This document shows positions 8,566 to 17,940 of a stretch of DNA of 64,000 bases, piece by piece. The number at the start of each line of letters is the position of its first letter. Position 1 is the stretch's first letter. Position numbers and translations under genes: made by a program. The DNA is from J027 sp965215855 (GTDB lineage Bacteria > Chloroflexota > Anaerolineae > Aggregatilineales > J027), in contig CBDCER010000003.1 in NCBI GenBank assembly GCA_965215855.1, positions 3,596,001-3,660,000 of the forward strand, given 5' to 3'. The notes beneath the pieces were generated by a model that did not search any database, was not told the DNA's origin, and was given only the letters and a program-made list of their open reading frames with translations.

Positions 8566-9417
8566 ATGAACACCTATGGACGCATCATCGGTGGGTTGGG
8601 GTTGTTACTGATCATGATAGGGGTGTTTATGCCCACTACCTGCTTGCAATATCGCGCATGTAATCCATTTGACGATGGGCTTTTTGATGCTGCACGGTTC
8701 GATAGCCCATCTGGTCTTGGTTTTGCCGAAAATGCGTATGGTATCTTGCTTTTAGCCTATCTTATCCCAGCGTTTGTTATGACATTTTATGGCAAACACC
8801 ATGCTGTCGAAATCAATAGCTTTATCATTAGCCTGACATTGATTAGTCTTTTTACCAGCACGGTGATTGCGTTGGATGACATTCCATCTGGACGTTTGTC
8901 GGCAGTCTGGTTCCTGTTCTTGCTGGGTATTGTTTTGTTAGCAATCAGTCTCTACTTCAAAGAAAACCAACCCGAATCCGCATCGGTCATCGCTAATACG
9001 CAATGGATACGCGGATTGTTGATTACCAGTCTTATGTTACTTTTGATCGGTATGCTGTTGCCGCTCATTTGTCAAGAAGATGCGGTGTGTCGCATTGCAA
9101 AAGAGGGCGCATTGTTGAAAAGCCATGTGCTTGATGAAGGATTTCGTGGCGCGTTCTCTGAGAATGAAGGATCCGTTTTTCTCTTAATCGTTGTAGCTGC
9201 TGGATTCATCGCCAGCTATCGTTTAGATTCTCCGACGTTGTGGGTTGTAGGTTTGGCAACTCTGAGCGTGACTATCACGCTGTTTTTGGGGTTTCGCGAT
9301 GTTGCAAGACTCAGTGACGATCATCATTTGCAACCAGGATGGATATTATTTAGCGTAGCTACCGGCTGTGTCTTCGCAGCAGCAGCTCTGCGTTCGCGAA
9401 CACAATCATCGGATTAG
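8566..9417 (+). CDS. Eight-helix membrane protein with an internal duplication, function unknown
   Basis: I do not recognise this 283-aa protein as a named family. It has about eight hydrophobic segments arranged as two similar halves. Each half opens with a helix ending in a Pro–Cys edge (IGVFMPTTC near residue 17-25 and IGMLLPLIC near 163-171), followed by a hydrophilic loop containing a Cys and the motif GFAENAYG or GAFSENEGS, then three more helices. The repeat suggests an ancient 4+4 TM duplication, as in some transporters or sensors. The gene stands alone on the plus strand and overlaps the last 4 bases of the Doc-like gene on the opposite strand. Confidence 0.75.
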   Translation: MNTYGRIIGGLGLLLIMIGVFMPTTCLQYRACNPFDDGLFDAARFDSPSGLGFAENAYGILLLAYLIPAFVMTFYGKHHAVEINSFIISLTLISLFTSTVIALDDIPSGRLSAVWFLFLLGIVLLAISLYFKENQPESASVIANTQWIRGLLITSLMLLLIGMLLPLICQEDAVCRIAKEGALLKSHVLDEGFRGAFSENEGSVFLLIVVAAGFIASYRLDSPTLWVVGLATLSVTITLFLGFRDVARLSDDHHLQPGWILFSVATGCVFAAAALRSRTQSSD

Positions 9418-9902
9418 CGTTTCGCAAGTTCGTTTAGAAGCCAGTTGTGGGTATTGATAATTTGATGAATGAGCTGTGTATCGGCGTTGGCGTCCGGCTC
9501 CAACGACGGTCTATCCGGTATAGTGGGCAACCATGCGGCAAAATCTGGTACATTTATCTGGCCTTGTGCTATTTCCACAATATGCTTTAGAGCTGCGTGG
9601 GCATCCCATTGAATCTGAAATCCGTTGACGGCCAACATGAAAATGGCTGCAACTGTTGCAGTACGTTTATTACCATCCGCAAAAGGGTGATTACGCGCAA
9701 TTGAATGCAGTAATGCTGTTGCTTTTTCCTGTAGCGAAGGATAAGCGTCCTGACCGAATACTGATTGCATGGGACGTGCCCAAGACATTTCCAACAAGGT
9801 CATGTCACGTACTTTGCGTTTACCGTCAACAATGGTATGAATGGACTCGACCAATTGCTCATTGATATAGATCAGTTCATCGATGGTCAGAAATCGAGTC
9901 AT
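9414..9902 (-). CDS. Doc-like Fic-fold protein (second of a tandem pair)
   Basis: The Doc signature NHPFADGNKRTATV (family consensus HPFxDGNKRT) lies about 80 residues from the start, and the segment FLTIDELIYINEQL matches the Doc N terminus. Doc proteins use the GNKR variant of the Fic loop, and known members phosphorylate EF-Tu. The ATG at 9902 overlaps the upstream stop in ATGA, so translation is coupled to the first Doc gene; the longer in-frame start at 9923 would sit inside that gene. The length (162 aa) includes a C-terminal extension of roughly 35 residues compared with its neighbour. No Phd-type antitoxin is seen nearby, so a toxin role is uncertain. Confidence 0.82.
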   Translation of the reverse strand: MTRFLTIDELIYINEQLVESIHTIVDGKRKVRDMTLLEMSWARPMQSVFGQDAYPSLQEKATALLHSIARNHPFADGNKRTATVAAIFMLAVNGFQIQWDAHAALKHIVEIAQGQINVPDFAAWLPTIPDRPSLEPDANADTQLIHQIINTHNWLLNELAKR

Positions 9903-10288
9903 TGTGTATTCTCGGTTAACCATGCCGCGATAGCTGGTACATCATAGCGATTCTGGGCGATTGCCAATACAAAATCGTAGATTGTTTGGTCATCCCAGGT
10001 TGGTTGCAGGTTGTTGGCCTGGAGAAAGCGAACCGTTGCCACAGTGGCCGTGCGCTTGTTCCCGTCGAAAAAAGGATGATGAGCAGCCAGGGCATGCAAC
10101 AACGCTGCCGCTTTATCCATCAGGGTAGGGTAAGCTTCCTCGCCGAAAACTGTCAACATAGGTCGGGCTGCTGACGAACGCAACACGCGCCGGTCTCGTA
10201 CATCTGGACGACGGCCTAATATTTCCTCGGCAATGCTATAGATGTCTGCGGGTGTCAGGTAATTCACTGGATCTTCGGCTGAGGCCAT
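9899..10288 (-). CDS. Doc-like Fic-fold protein (first of a tandem pair)
   Basis: This 129-aa protein has the Doc hallmark HHPFFDGNKRTATVATV and the N-terminal LTPADIYSIAEEILG. It matches the size of Doc toxins (about 125 aa). Its neighbour is a close paralogue: both have a Val-Arg-Asp segment, a conserved RPMxxVFGxxAYPxL segment and the GNKRTATVA loop. It lies 3 bp after the zinc-ribbon/WD40 gene, so it is probably cotranscribed with it. Whether it is an active kinase or AMP-transferase depends on the missing or distant antitoxin; the loop residues H, D, N, K and R are all intact. Confidence 0.85.
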   Translation of the reverse strand: MASAEDPVNYLTPADIYSIAEEILGRRPDVRDRRVLRSSAARPMLTVFGEEAYPTLMDKAAALLHALAAHHPFFDGNKRTATVATVRFLQANNLQPTWDDQTIYDFVLAIAQNRYDVPAIAAWLTENTQ

Positions 10289-10291
10289 TGG

Positions 10292-11557
10292 TTAATTAGT
10301 CTCAGCCGGCAATTGCCATTCATACAATGTTTTATCGGAACTGCCGCCTAAGACAAACTGTCCATCAGAACTAAATGCAGTAGCACGAATACCACGATCC
10401 GTTGTCAGCTCATAGATGGCCCGGCTTTCTTCAATATCCCATACCAATATGCCACCGAAGAAATTACCCAGCGCAATGTACTGCCCATCTGGACTGATAG
10501 CAATACTATCCACGGAAAAGGGGCCATCCTGTTCCAAGTTCTGAATTCTCTGATAACTGAATACATCATTTTCAATGAGGTAGTATTCCAAAGCATCATT
10601 GCTAGCCACAATCAGTGTTGAACTATTGGGCTGAAACATCAACTTGTCAGTAAATGCATTGATTGTGCCACTAAAAATCTGATCGCCGGTCGTTGCATTC
10701 CATACCCATAGTTTTTTCTCCGTACCGCCCGCCACCAGATATTGATTGCCAGGACTGAACAAGAATGATCCAAAATAATCATCGCCAATATCAGCAATGG
10801 TCAGCGATACCTGTCCGGTTTGTGTAGACATGATCTGGATTTGCTTTTCGTAGGTAACACCCGCAACCCATTCTGTATCTGGGCTGAGGGCATAAAACCG
10901 ATAGCGATCCCCAATCGCGCGTATCAGGTTACCGTCAGTGCTATATACATTGATATAACTGCCGTCCCTAGCATAGATTTCGTTACCATCAGAGCTAAAT
11001 CCTGGGCCATCAACCGAAGAACTAAATTCTACATTAGCCAACACAGCGCCAGATTGTGCATCCCACACCATCAATTGGTCAGACCCGCTCGCCAACAATA
11101 AACTGTTATCTGGGTTGTAAGCCACAGACTCTAGGACGTGTTCAGGGCCTTCTAGTTGACGATGCGGCTCAATGATCTGGAACTGATCATCGTTCTTACC
11201 ACTCACCGATTCAATGATAGATTCAGCCCCAGATTTGATGCTTTCCGAGGAACTCAATGCATAGAAAGCGCCTATCCCGCCCACAGCAAGCAGGAAAAGA
11301 AGCGCAAACAGACCAACACTTGCAGTGCAACCCTGTGAAGATTGTTGCTGGCCTATTGCCTGGGGATAGGCAAATTGGATGAACACAGGCTGGCCTTGTT
11401 GCTGTCCAATCTGGATGTCGTTGGGAAGATCAACATTGGTATTGCAATAAGGGCAAATACCGCGTCGATCCTGGCCGAAGTATTTCACTTCCAGATTGCC
11501 GCCACAATTGGGGCACTGAATAACCTTGAGTTGTTGTGAAGGTTGATTAAATTGCAT
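10292..11557 (-). CDS. Zinc-ribbon, single-TM, WD40-like membrane protein
   Basis: This 421-aa protein has an N-terminal CPNCGG...CPYC zinc ribbon (about residues 13-42), a Gln-rich linker, one transmembrane helix (about 82-102) and a beta-propeller built of WD40-like repeats (SPDGQYIALG, GILVWDI, SSDGQFVLGGSSDK). The propeller is extracytoplasmic if the ribbon is inside. The ATG at 11557 has AAGGTG just upstream and is preferred to a TTG six codons earlier. The gene precedes the two Doc genes with a 3-bp gap. The function is unknown; the propeller suggests a binding scaffold. Confidence 0.82.
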   Translation of the reverse strand: MQFNQPSQQLKVIQCPNCGGNLEVKYFGQDRRGICPYCNTNVDLPNDIQIGQQQGQPVFIQFAYPQAIGQQQSSQGCTASVGLFALLFLLAVGGIGAFYALSSSESIKSGAESIIESVSGKNDDQFQIIEPHRQLEGPEHVLESVAYNPDNSLLLASGSDQLMVWDAQSGAVLANVEFSSSVDGPGFSSDGNEIYARDGSYINVYSTDGNLIRAIGDRYRFYALSPDTEWVAGVTYEKQIQIMSTQTGQVSLTIADIGDDYFGSFLFSPGNQYLVAGGTEKKLWVWNATTGDQIFSGTINAFTDKLMFQPNSSTLIVASNDALEYYLIENDVFSYQRIQNLEQDGPFSVDSIAISPDGQYIALGNFFGGILVWDIEESRAIYELTTDRGIRATAFSSDGQFVLGGSSDKTLYEWQLPAETN

Positions 11558-11666
11558 GGTCACCTTTTGCGGCAAGAATATCTATGTGAAATTGCCGCGC
11601 CTCCTTTTAATCCGCAATCTTGTTGTTAGCATAGCACAACCTGGCATCTTGTGAAGTCTACCTTCG

Positions 11667-14600
11667 CTATCCAGACGGCACAAAGGCAGCGTCGAAAGCC
11701 GGCAGGGTAGGCGTTAACGTTGGTTGCATTGTGGGGGCACTGCCTGGTGTTGGCGTCGTCTGCGTGAAATCTACAGTTGGTGTGGAGGTTGGTGTGTTTG
11801 TGGGCACAGCAGTTGGGTATGGTGTGCGGGTTGGATAGACACCGGCTTCGCTACAGATCGGTTCCACTCGATACAGCTCGCGTTCGGCACACGTCAAATC
11901 TCGCACATAGCGGTTGGCATATGTCCACGCCGTCAGTTCATCAAGATGATGGTCCACTTGCCATACAATTACAGTACTATCCGCCGAAGCTGATACTACC
12001 CGTGATCCATCGGGGCTGAAAATAGCACGATGTACAGCCCCATCATGACCCTCGAACTGCCAGAGCATCTGTCCGGTCATTATATCCCAGATTATCAGAC
12101 GTCCATCCTGTGAGGCAGATAGCACTGTTTCTCCATCGGGACTAAATGCAACACTGTATACACGGTCCGAATGCCCATCAAATACCTGCAATAGTTCACC
12201 TGTTTCTAAATTCCATAGTCGCAACGTATTGTCGATAGATCCCGATAGCAAATGTGAGCCATCGGGACTAAACGCCAAAGCCAGCGCCGGTGCGTTGTGA
12301 CCTTCTAGGCGATGAAGTTGTTCACCTGTTTCCATGTCCCAAACGATAATGAGATTATCGAAATCTCCACTGGCGGACTGAGACCCATCGGGGCTGATGG
12401 CGGAACTGACAACCCAGTTGGCATGACCTTCTAATCGCCGGACTTCGCGCCCCAACAGCAAATCCCAAACGATAACTTGATTATCGAATCCACCGGAAAT
12501 CGCTTGTCGGCCATCTGAACTCATCGCAACGGTTTGGACCACATCGTCATGTCCTTCTAGGTGATGGATGATTTCCCCGCGTTCAATATCCCAAACAATC
12601 AATGTGTCATCTTCAGAACTAGAGACTGCTATTTGGCAGCATAGTTGAGTAGCCACATCGGTTATGGCTCCATTGTGTCCTTCATATATGATTAGTGTAG
12701 CACCTGTACCAGTATCCCAAAGCCGCAGTGTGCCATCTAGCGAAGCCGACAGCACGTATTGATCATTGTGAGCGAAGGCCACCCCAACAACCACGTCTTC
12801 GTGCCCAGACAAGCGTCGCAATATCGCGCCGCTATCCACATCCCACACGCGAATCGACCCCATAAAATCACCGGAAATTGCCATACGGCCATCGGGGCTG
12901 AATGCGACTGTGTCCAGCCGATCCTCGTGACCGCTAAAACGTCGCAATTCAACACCGGTACGCACATCCCACAAGCGGAGTGTAGTGTCAAACGATGCGG
13001 ATAAGATAGTGCGGCCATCGGGACTGAATGCCACGCTATACACAAAATCAGTATGCCCTACTAACCGTCCAATTTCGGTCTGAGTCTGAACATCCCACAA
13101 TCGAACTGTACCGTCAAATGATGCTGAGGCGATCATGGTGTTGTTGGGACTGATGGCTATACCCAATACCCAGTTGGTGTGCCCAGAAAATCGGCGTAAT
13201 TGCTCTGTTGTGTTCAGATCCCACAATCGCACACTTCCATCGGCAGAACCGGTTACCGCATATAGCCCATTGTTGCTAAACAACACACTGGAAACAGCAT
13301 CCTGATGCCCTTCATAACGTCGGAGTTGTGTGCCATCGGCGATTTCCCAAAGACGAGCCGTGCCGTCGAATGAACCTGATAGTGCATATCGCCCACCAGG
13401 GCTGAACGCCACGCTGGTCACATCACCCTGATGCCCCTCAAATTCGCGAATCACATCACCGGTTGCTGTTTGCAATAAGCGCAGACTGCCACCAGGAGAA
13501 CCGACCAACAGTGTTTCTCCGTTTGGGCTAAATTGTACGCTTAAAACACCAGCGGGGTCCACATTGTATCGGGCTATTTGATTACCTCCAGAAATATTCC
13601 AAATAATCACTGTGCCATCCATTGATGCCGACACAGCACGACTGTTATCGGAGCTGAACGCGACACTGGTCACCAAATCATCGTGCCCTGGCAATACGAG
13701 CCGCGTACCGGGAGATTGAGCAGCAACAGCTAATATTCGTTGCGATTCTGGTGGTGGGTTGTCCATACTGTTAGCTTCCAACGCCAGAGCAATTGCTAGA
13801 TCGCGGTCATGATTTTCCAAAGCCAATTGTGCGGAGGCCGCCAGTGCCAGGCTTTGCGCCTCGGCAGCATTCTGGCGAGCGATGGCCGCTGATGTCGATT
13901 CGGCTCGTGCAGCTTCAATCGCCTGGCCTTCGGCCTGCGTTGCGGCAGCAGCTTGGGTTTGGGCGTTGTACATCTCTTGAGCAGCCTGGCCTTGAGCGAC
14001 TGTTGCTGTTTTGGCACTGCGATTGGCATCTTGTTGCCCGACCGCAGCCAACACCGCCAGAATAACAGCCACGACCGCCGCTGTGAAGAACACACCCACC
14101 AAACCCTGCAACAAACGACGTGATCGGTGTTCTAGGGCCTGTTCTCGTGCCAATCGTGCAGCTTCCGCTGCCTGTGCTTGCTTTCGTTTTTGAAGACTAG
14201 CCTGCAAATAGTCTGTTTCATTTTCATTCAACGCCAAGTCGGTATGGGCTTGCCAGGTTTCAAATTGATCCAGCCGTCTTCCACTGGCTAAGAAACTTTG
14301 GTCGCGCTCGGCATTAATCCACTCGACAGAGGCGCGAGCAAGTTGGCGTTGTGTCCGCAAGCCTTCGCGACTAGCATCCAGCCAGTTTCGCAAGCGTGTC
14401 CACGAGCGAATGAGGGCTTCGTGAGCGATTTCTACTGTCGGTTGACGAGTCGAGGGATCGTAGTCGAAGGTTAGTAGCCGATGACGACTGAAATAGTCGA
14501 TGATATGTTGCATCGTATTTGAGCTACGCGGTAATGTCGCCAACAGTACGCGTCGCCGACTATCCTCTGCGCGTTCCCCCAGTGTGATCAGGCGCAAGAA

Positions 14601-16445
14601 AAGTTGCCGAGCTGTCGTTTGTTTTGCCTCATCAAGTTGGCAATAAGCGTCCTCTGCGCGGCGTGCCAATGCTTGTAAAGCCCCGCCCATCTCATGGTAA
14701 GCTTGCAACGTCAGCCTCACGCCTTCGCGATACTCAAAAATTTCGGTCAACGCATATTGCAAAAACGGTAACACACCAGGCTGTTCGTGTAATTCAACAA
14801 TTAGCTCGCTAACCAACTCAGGCTCAATGTTTAAACCTACTCGTTGGGCTGGGCCAGTAATCGCCAGGCGCATTTCTTCATCGTTGAGTGGCAAAACAAC
14901 TTCTGTAGTGGTTCTGACTAGTTCACCGAATGCTGGGTACAGTAGGGGGCGATCAAAAAAATCGGCTCGTAGCGTAATTGCGATGAGGACGCGACTATCA
15001 TCAGCCTCAACTGCCGAAATCAAACTTTGGAGAAAGCTGGTGCGCTCATCTTCATCTTCAACCAGTGTAAATGTTTCTTCAAATTGGTCGATAAGTAAGA
15101 AGAGCTTTGTTTCCTCTGGCAGGAGGATGTTGACAATGCGAAACAACTCCGATGGGTGATCGCGTAATTCATCCCAGATGTTTTCGGGTGGCGAAACAGC
15201 CACACTCAGTAAAGCTGTCTCCAATTGTTCAAATGGATGATCGCCAGGGGTTGTTTCTACATAAAACCACTGATCGGAGTCTTCTACAGCGCCACTTCGC
15301 AAGGCTGGTATTAACCCTGCCTTCACCAAACTAGATTTACCGCTGCCACTGGGACCAATAATGGATAAGAACCGGGTAGGGGGTTGTTCATCATCCCCAC
15401 GTAACCGCTCGACGAGTTTCTCAACCAATACTTTGCGCCCAAAAAAGTCAGCGGCATCGCCTTGTTCAAATGCTCGCAAGCCTTTATAGGGATTCTCAAT
15501 CGCGAGTCCCGCTTCCACACGAGTCAGGGTATGTTCATCGAAGTCGCCAACCGGCGGTTGCTGTTGGCCTTGCGCCATCTCGAACAAAGCATCAAGACCT
15601 GGCAACGCTTCAGGAGTGAGCGCATTGCGAAAAGCTGTGGCGAAAGCTACCACATTTGAGAATCGTTCAGCAGGATCTTTTGCGGTTGCTTTCTGGAGTG
15701 CGGCATTGACCGTATCGGGTAGGTCAGGCCGTGTGTCATGCAGGTCTGGTATGGCATCTGTCAGGTGTTTCAACATAATTGTTGTTGATCGCAGATCGTC
15801 GATTTCCGTTAACTTGAAGGGATGCTCGGCAGTTAGCAATTCATAGGTGACAATGCCTAAACTATAGATGTCAGATTGTGGCACGACAGGATCGCCGCGG
15901 ACTTGCTCGGGTGATAAATAGGCGGGAGACCCTGTTATTTGACCTGCCGCAGTTTCCTCAACATTTTCCAGCCCTTTGGCAATGCCAAAATCCGTCAGAT
16001 AGGCATTTTGGTCTTCATCCAGCAGAATATTGCCCGGTTTGATGTCACGGTGAATAACATGACTGCGATGCGCCAGAATCAAAGCACTGCTAATTTGTTC
16101 CAAAATTGCGGCTACGACTAAAGCGTGCATGGGGCCACTTCGTAACCGGTCTCGCAGACTCCCGCCTCGCAGATAGCGCATGACGAGATAGGCTCCATCG
16201 GGTTCGCGCCAGTAGTCGAACAGCGGCACGATGTGGGGATGCTCTAACCGAGCAACCAATTGAGCCTCAGCCTCAAAACGGCGAATAAAGTTTGCGCCGT
16301 TGGCATAACGGGGTAAGATGACCTTGATAGCAACTTCTCGATCAATCACATGTTGGTGCGCCAAATAGACTTCCCCGAAACCGCCTGCGCCAATTCTTTC
16401 TTTTAATTCGTAGTTTTTGATGTGTCTTCCGGTTAGGTTTTCCAT
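11667..16445 (-). CDS. Membrane Ser/Thr protein kinase with nSTAND NTPase and 14 WD40 repeats
   Basis: This 1592-aa protein has a Hanks-type kinase domain (residues 12-275), with glycine loop GAGGFGEV (19-26), K41, HRD at 132-134 and DFG at 152-154. An nSTAND P-loop NTPase domain follows (Walker A GPSGSGKSS near 365, Walker B LFLLIDQFEE), then an effector-like helical region, a transmembrane helix near 780-805, a coiled coil and 14 WD40 repeats (about 915-1500), enough for two seven-bladed propellers. The C-terminal tail is rich in TPT motifs, likely a surface mucin-like stalk. The kinase is inside and the propellers outside, so it probably transduces an external ligand to phosphorylation. 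The ISKra4-like element lies about 115 bp upstream of its start. Confidence 0.95.
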   Translation of the reverse strand: MENLTGRHIKNYELKERIGAGGFGEVYLAHQHVIDREVAIKVILPRYANGANFIRRFEAEAQLVARLEHPHIVPLFDYWREPDGAYLVMRYLRGGSLRDRLRSGPMHALVVAAILEQISSALILAHRSHVIHRDIKPGNILLDEDQNAYLTDFGIAKGLENVEETAAGQITGSPAYLSPEQVRGDPVVPQSDIYSLGIVTYELLTAEHPFKLTEIDDLRSTTIMLKHLTDAIPDLHDTRPDLPDTVNAALQKATAKDPAERFSNVVAFATAFRNALTPEALPGLDALFEMAQGQQQPPVGDFDEHTLTRVEAGLAIENPYKGLRAFEQGDAADFFGRKVLVEKLVERLRGDDEQPPTRFLSIIGPSGSGKSSLVKAGLIPALRSGAVEDSDQWFYVETTPGDHPFEQLETALLSVAVSPPENIWDELRDHPSELFRIVNILLPEETKLFLLIDQFEETFTLVEDEDERTSFLQSLISAVEADDSRVLIAITLRADFFDRPLLYPAFGELVRTTTEVVLPLNDEEMRLAITGPAQRVGLNIEPELVSELIVELHEQPGVLPFLQYALTEIFEYREGVRLTLQAYHEMGGALQALARRAEDAYCQLDEAKQTTARQLFLRLITLGERAEDSRRRVLLATLPRSSNTMQHIIDYFSRHRLLTFDYDPSTRQPTVEIAHEALIRSWTRLRNWLDASREGLRTQRQLARASVEWINAERDQSFLASGRRLDQFETWQAHTDLALNENETDYLQASLQKRKQAQAAEAARLAREQALEHRSRRLLQGLVGVFFTAAVVAVILAVLAAVGQQDANRSAKTATVAQGQAAQEMYNAQTQAAAATQAEGQAIEAARAESTSAAIARQNAAEAQSLALAASAQLALENHDRDLAIALALEANSMDNPPPESQRILAVAAQSPGTRLVLPGHDDLVTSVAFSSDNSRAVSASMDGTVIIWNISGGNQIARYNVDPAGVLSVQFSPNGETLLVGSPGGSLRLLQTATGDVIREFEGHQGDVTSVAFSPGGRYALSGSFDGTARLWEIADGTQLRRYEGHQDAVSSVLFSNNGLYAVTGSADGSVRLWDLNTTEQLRRFSGHTNWVLGIAISPNNTMIASASFDGTVRLWDVQTQTEIGRLVGHTDFVYSVAFSPDGRTILSASFDTTLRLWDVRTGVELRRFSGHEDRLDTVAFSPDGRMAISGDFMGSIRVWDVDSGAILRRLSGHEDVVVGVAFAHNDQYVLSASLDGTLRLWDTGTGATLIIYEGHNGAITDVATQLCCQIAVSSSEDDTLIVWDIERGEIIHHLEGHDDVVQTVAMSSDGRQAISGGFDNQVIVWDLLLGREVRRLEGHANWVVSSAISPDGSQSASGDFDNLIIVWDMETGEQLHRLEGHNAPALALAFSPDGSHLLSGSIDNTLRLWNLETGELLQVFDGHSDRVYSVAFSPDGETVLSASQDGRLIIWDIMTGQMLWQFEGHDGAVHRAIFSPDGSRVVSASADSTVIVWQVDHHLDELTAWTYANRYVRDLTCAERELYRVEPICSEAGVYPTRTPYPTAVPTNTPTSTPTVDFTQTTPTPGSAPTMQPTLTPTLPAFDAAFVPSG

Positions 16446-16551
16446 GGGTGCGACGCTCGAGTAGAACCAAGACGGCGTCTCGTCCTCTTTCCAATTAATG
16501 CAAGCTTTTGCTCACATTGTAATCAAGGTCGGGTGTGCCGCCAACTGTCGA

Positions 16552-16584
16552 ATGGAATCGGGTGCATTCCAGATTGGGGGCAAA
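16552..16584. repeat. Left end of the ISKra4-like element: 8-bp target duplication plus terminal inverted repeat
   Basis: ATGGAATC (16552-16559) is the left copy of the target duplication. It is followed by the 25-bp TIR at 16560-16584, which begins GGGTGCATTCCAGATT. The right TIR (17941-17965) matches it at 24 of 25 positions in inverted orientation. Confidence 0.95.
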
Positions 16585-16623
16585 AAGAGTAAACTGGGAG
16601 AAAAGCGAGAAGGGTAAACAACA

Positions 16624-17007
16624 ATGAAGTTGAGCGATGAAGAACTGTTGGCAGGACTGAAGGCCAGGGCAGAAGCAGAGCTGGAACGACTGATAGCAGA
16701 GAAAAAGTCAGCTAAGGAAATCAGCTTGGATGAGATTGAGGCCTTGGCGCATCAGGCTGGAGATGCCATCAAAGCGGAGATAACGGCAGGGTTGGTGGCA
16801 CAGGCGAGCGAGGAAGCGAAGCCAGAAGGAGGCGTGAAGTGCAAGGGATGTGGGGTCAAGATGCGTAACAAGGGCAAGAAACCCAAGTATGTCAAGACGA
16901 CCAGTGGGGATGTGGTCGTGCAGCGCGGTTACTACTATTGTGAGACATGCCGGATCGGCGTTTTTCCCCCTGGATCAGCAGTGGCGGCTGGGCAAGAGCC
17001 AGTATAG
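16624..17007 (+). CDS. ISKra4-like transposase, N-terminal frame
   Basis: This 127-aa frame has an N-terminal helical segment (ELLAGLKARAEAELERL) and a zinc-finger-like part with CKGCGVKM and CETCRIGVF. It continues into a short out-of-frame tail after TTTTTCCCCC (16961-16970), and the rest of the transposase is in the +1 frame. The two frames would be joined by a +1 shift there, or the element carries a 1-base indel. The N-terminal part probably contributes DNA binding. Confidence 0.85.
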   Translation: MKLSDEELLAGLKARAEAELERLIAEKKSAKEISLDEIEALAHQAGDAIKAEITAGLVAQASEEAKPEGGVKCKGCGVKMRNKGKKPKYVKTTSGDVVVQRGYYYCETCRIGVFPPGSAVAAGQEPV

Positions 17008-17938
17008 TGCGACACTGGCCTGCCAGTTGGTCTGGTTAGGCGGGTTGCTGCCGTATGGACAGGTAGTGCAGGTTATGGAGCGGATCGGGCGGCAGACCAT
17101 TCCGCAGAGCAATCTGTGGCGCGAGGTACAAGTGCAAGGGGAACGGCTACAGGAGGCAGTTGTGAAGCAACGTACCAGGGTATCGCCCGAACGGATTATC
17201 CTGGAGAGTAGCGACCAAGATCACCAAACACCCCAGGGGATAAGTATGGATGGGGGTATGGTTAATATCCGCGGAGAAGGCTGGAAGGAAATGAAAGTGG
17301 GCACGGTCTACACCATCGGAACGGCTCAACACGAGGCCCCCCTCACGGGCGAAACGGTTGACTTGCCAGCTGCCGAAACAACTTATTACACGGCGGTGCT
17401 GGGCAATGTGGCGCAGTTCAGTACGGCACTCTGGGCGCTGGCGGTTCAACACCGTATTCCTCAAGCTGCTCGTACCAGTGTGACTGCCGACGGAGCTGAG
17501 TGGATCTGGAACCTGGCGAATGATCTTTTTCCCGATAGTACCCAGATTGTGGATTGGTATCACGCCATGCAGCACTTGGCGCAAGCCGCCCATGCGCTTT
17601 TCCCTGACGATGACGACCATGCTCGCCGCTGGTTTCGGCGTATGAAAACGCCACTCTTTCGCGGTGAGATCTTCAAAATTACCACGGTTCTTAATGACCA
17701 CGGTTTATCCGACCATGCCCGTTATTTTGACCGTCATCAACGGCGTATGCACTACCAGCAATTCCGTGCTGACGATTGCTTAATCGGATCAGGTACCGTC
17801 GAAAGCGCCATTAAGCAATTCAAAGTCCGCTTGACTGGCCCTGGTATGCGCTGGGAACGTGCCAATGCTGATCGCATGTTAGTCATTCGTTCTGCTATCC
17901 TGAGCAATGAATTTGATGCGCTATGGGACGCTGCCTGA
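16850..17938 (+). CDS. ISKra4-like transposase, catalytic frame
   Basis: This frame (up to 362 aa) carries the catalytic region. The meaningful part probably begins at the FFPLDQQW segment (around 16970). Motifs include ISMDGGMVNIRGEGWKE (candidate first Asp), TADGAEWIW and VDWYHAMQHL (second Asp region), and a C-terminal GSGTVESAIKQF with the candidate Glu. These match ISKra4-type DDE transposases. The residues before FFPLD in this frame are not family-like and are shadow of the N-terminal frame, which supports a +1 frameshift product rather than independent initiation. Confidence 0.85.
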   Translation: MGSRCVTRARNPSMSRRPVGMWSCSAVTTIVRHAGSAFFPLDQQWRLGKSQYSATLACQLVWLGGLLPYGQVVQVMERIGRQTIPQSNLWREVQVQGERLQEAVVKQRTRVSPERIILESSDQDHQTPQGISMDGGMVNIRGEGWKEMKVGTVYTIGTAQHEAPLTGETVDLPAAETTYYTAVLGNVAQFSTALWALAVQHRIPQAARTSVTADGAEWIWNLANDLFPDSTQIVDWYHAMQHLAQAAHALFPDDDDHARRWFRRMKTPLFRGEIFKITTVLNDHGLSDHARYFDRHQRRMHYQQFRADDCLIGSGTVESAIKQFKVRLTGPGMRWERANADRMLVIRSAILSNEFDALWDAA

Positions 17939-17940
17939 TG

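Noticed and set aside
11950..13720. Regular repeats about 126 bp apart in the kinase giant
   Set aside because: They are WD40 coding repeats, not a CRISPR array or a DNA satellite; no spacer/repeat structure is present.
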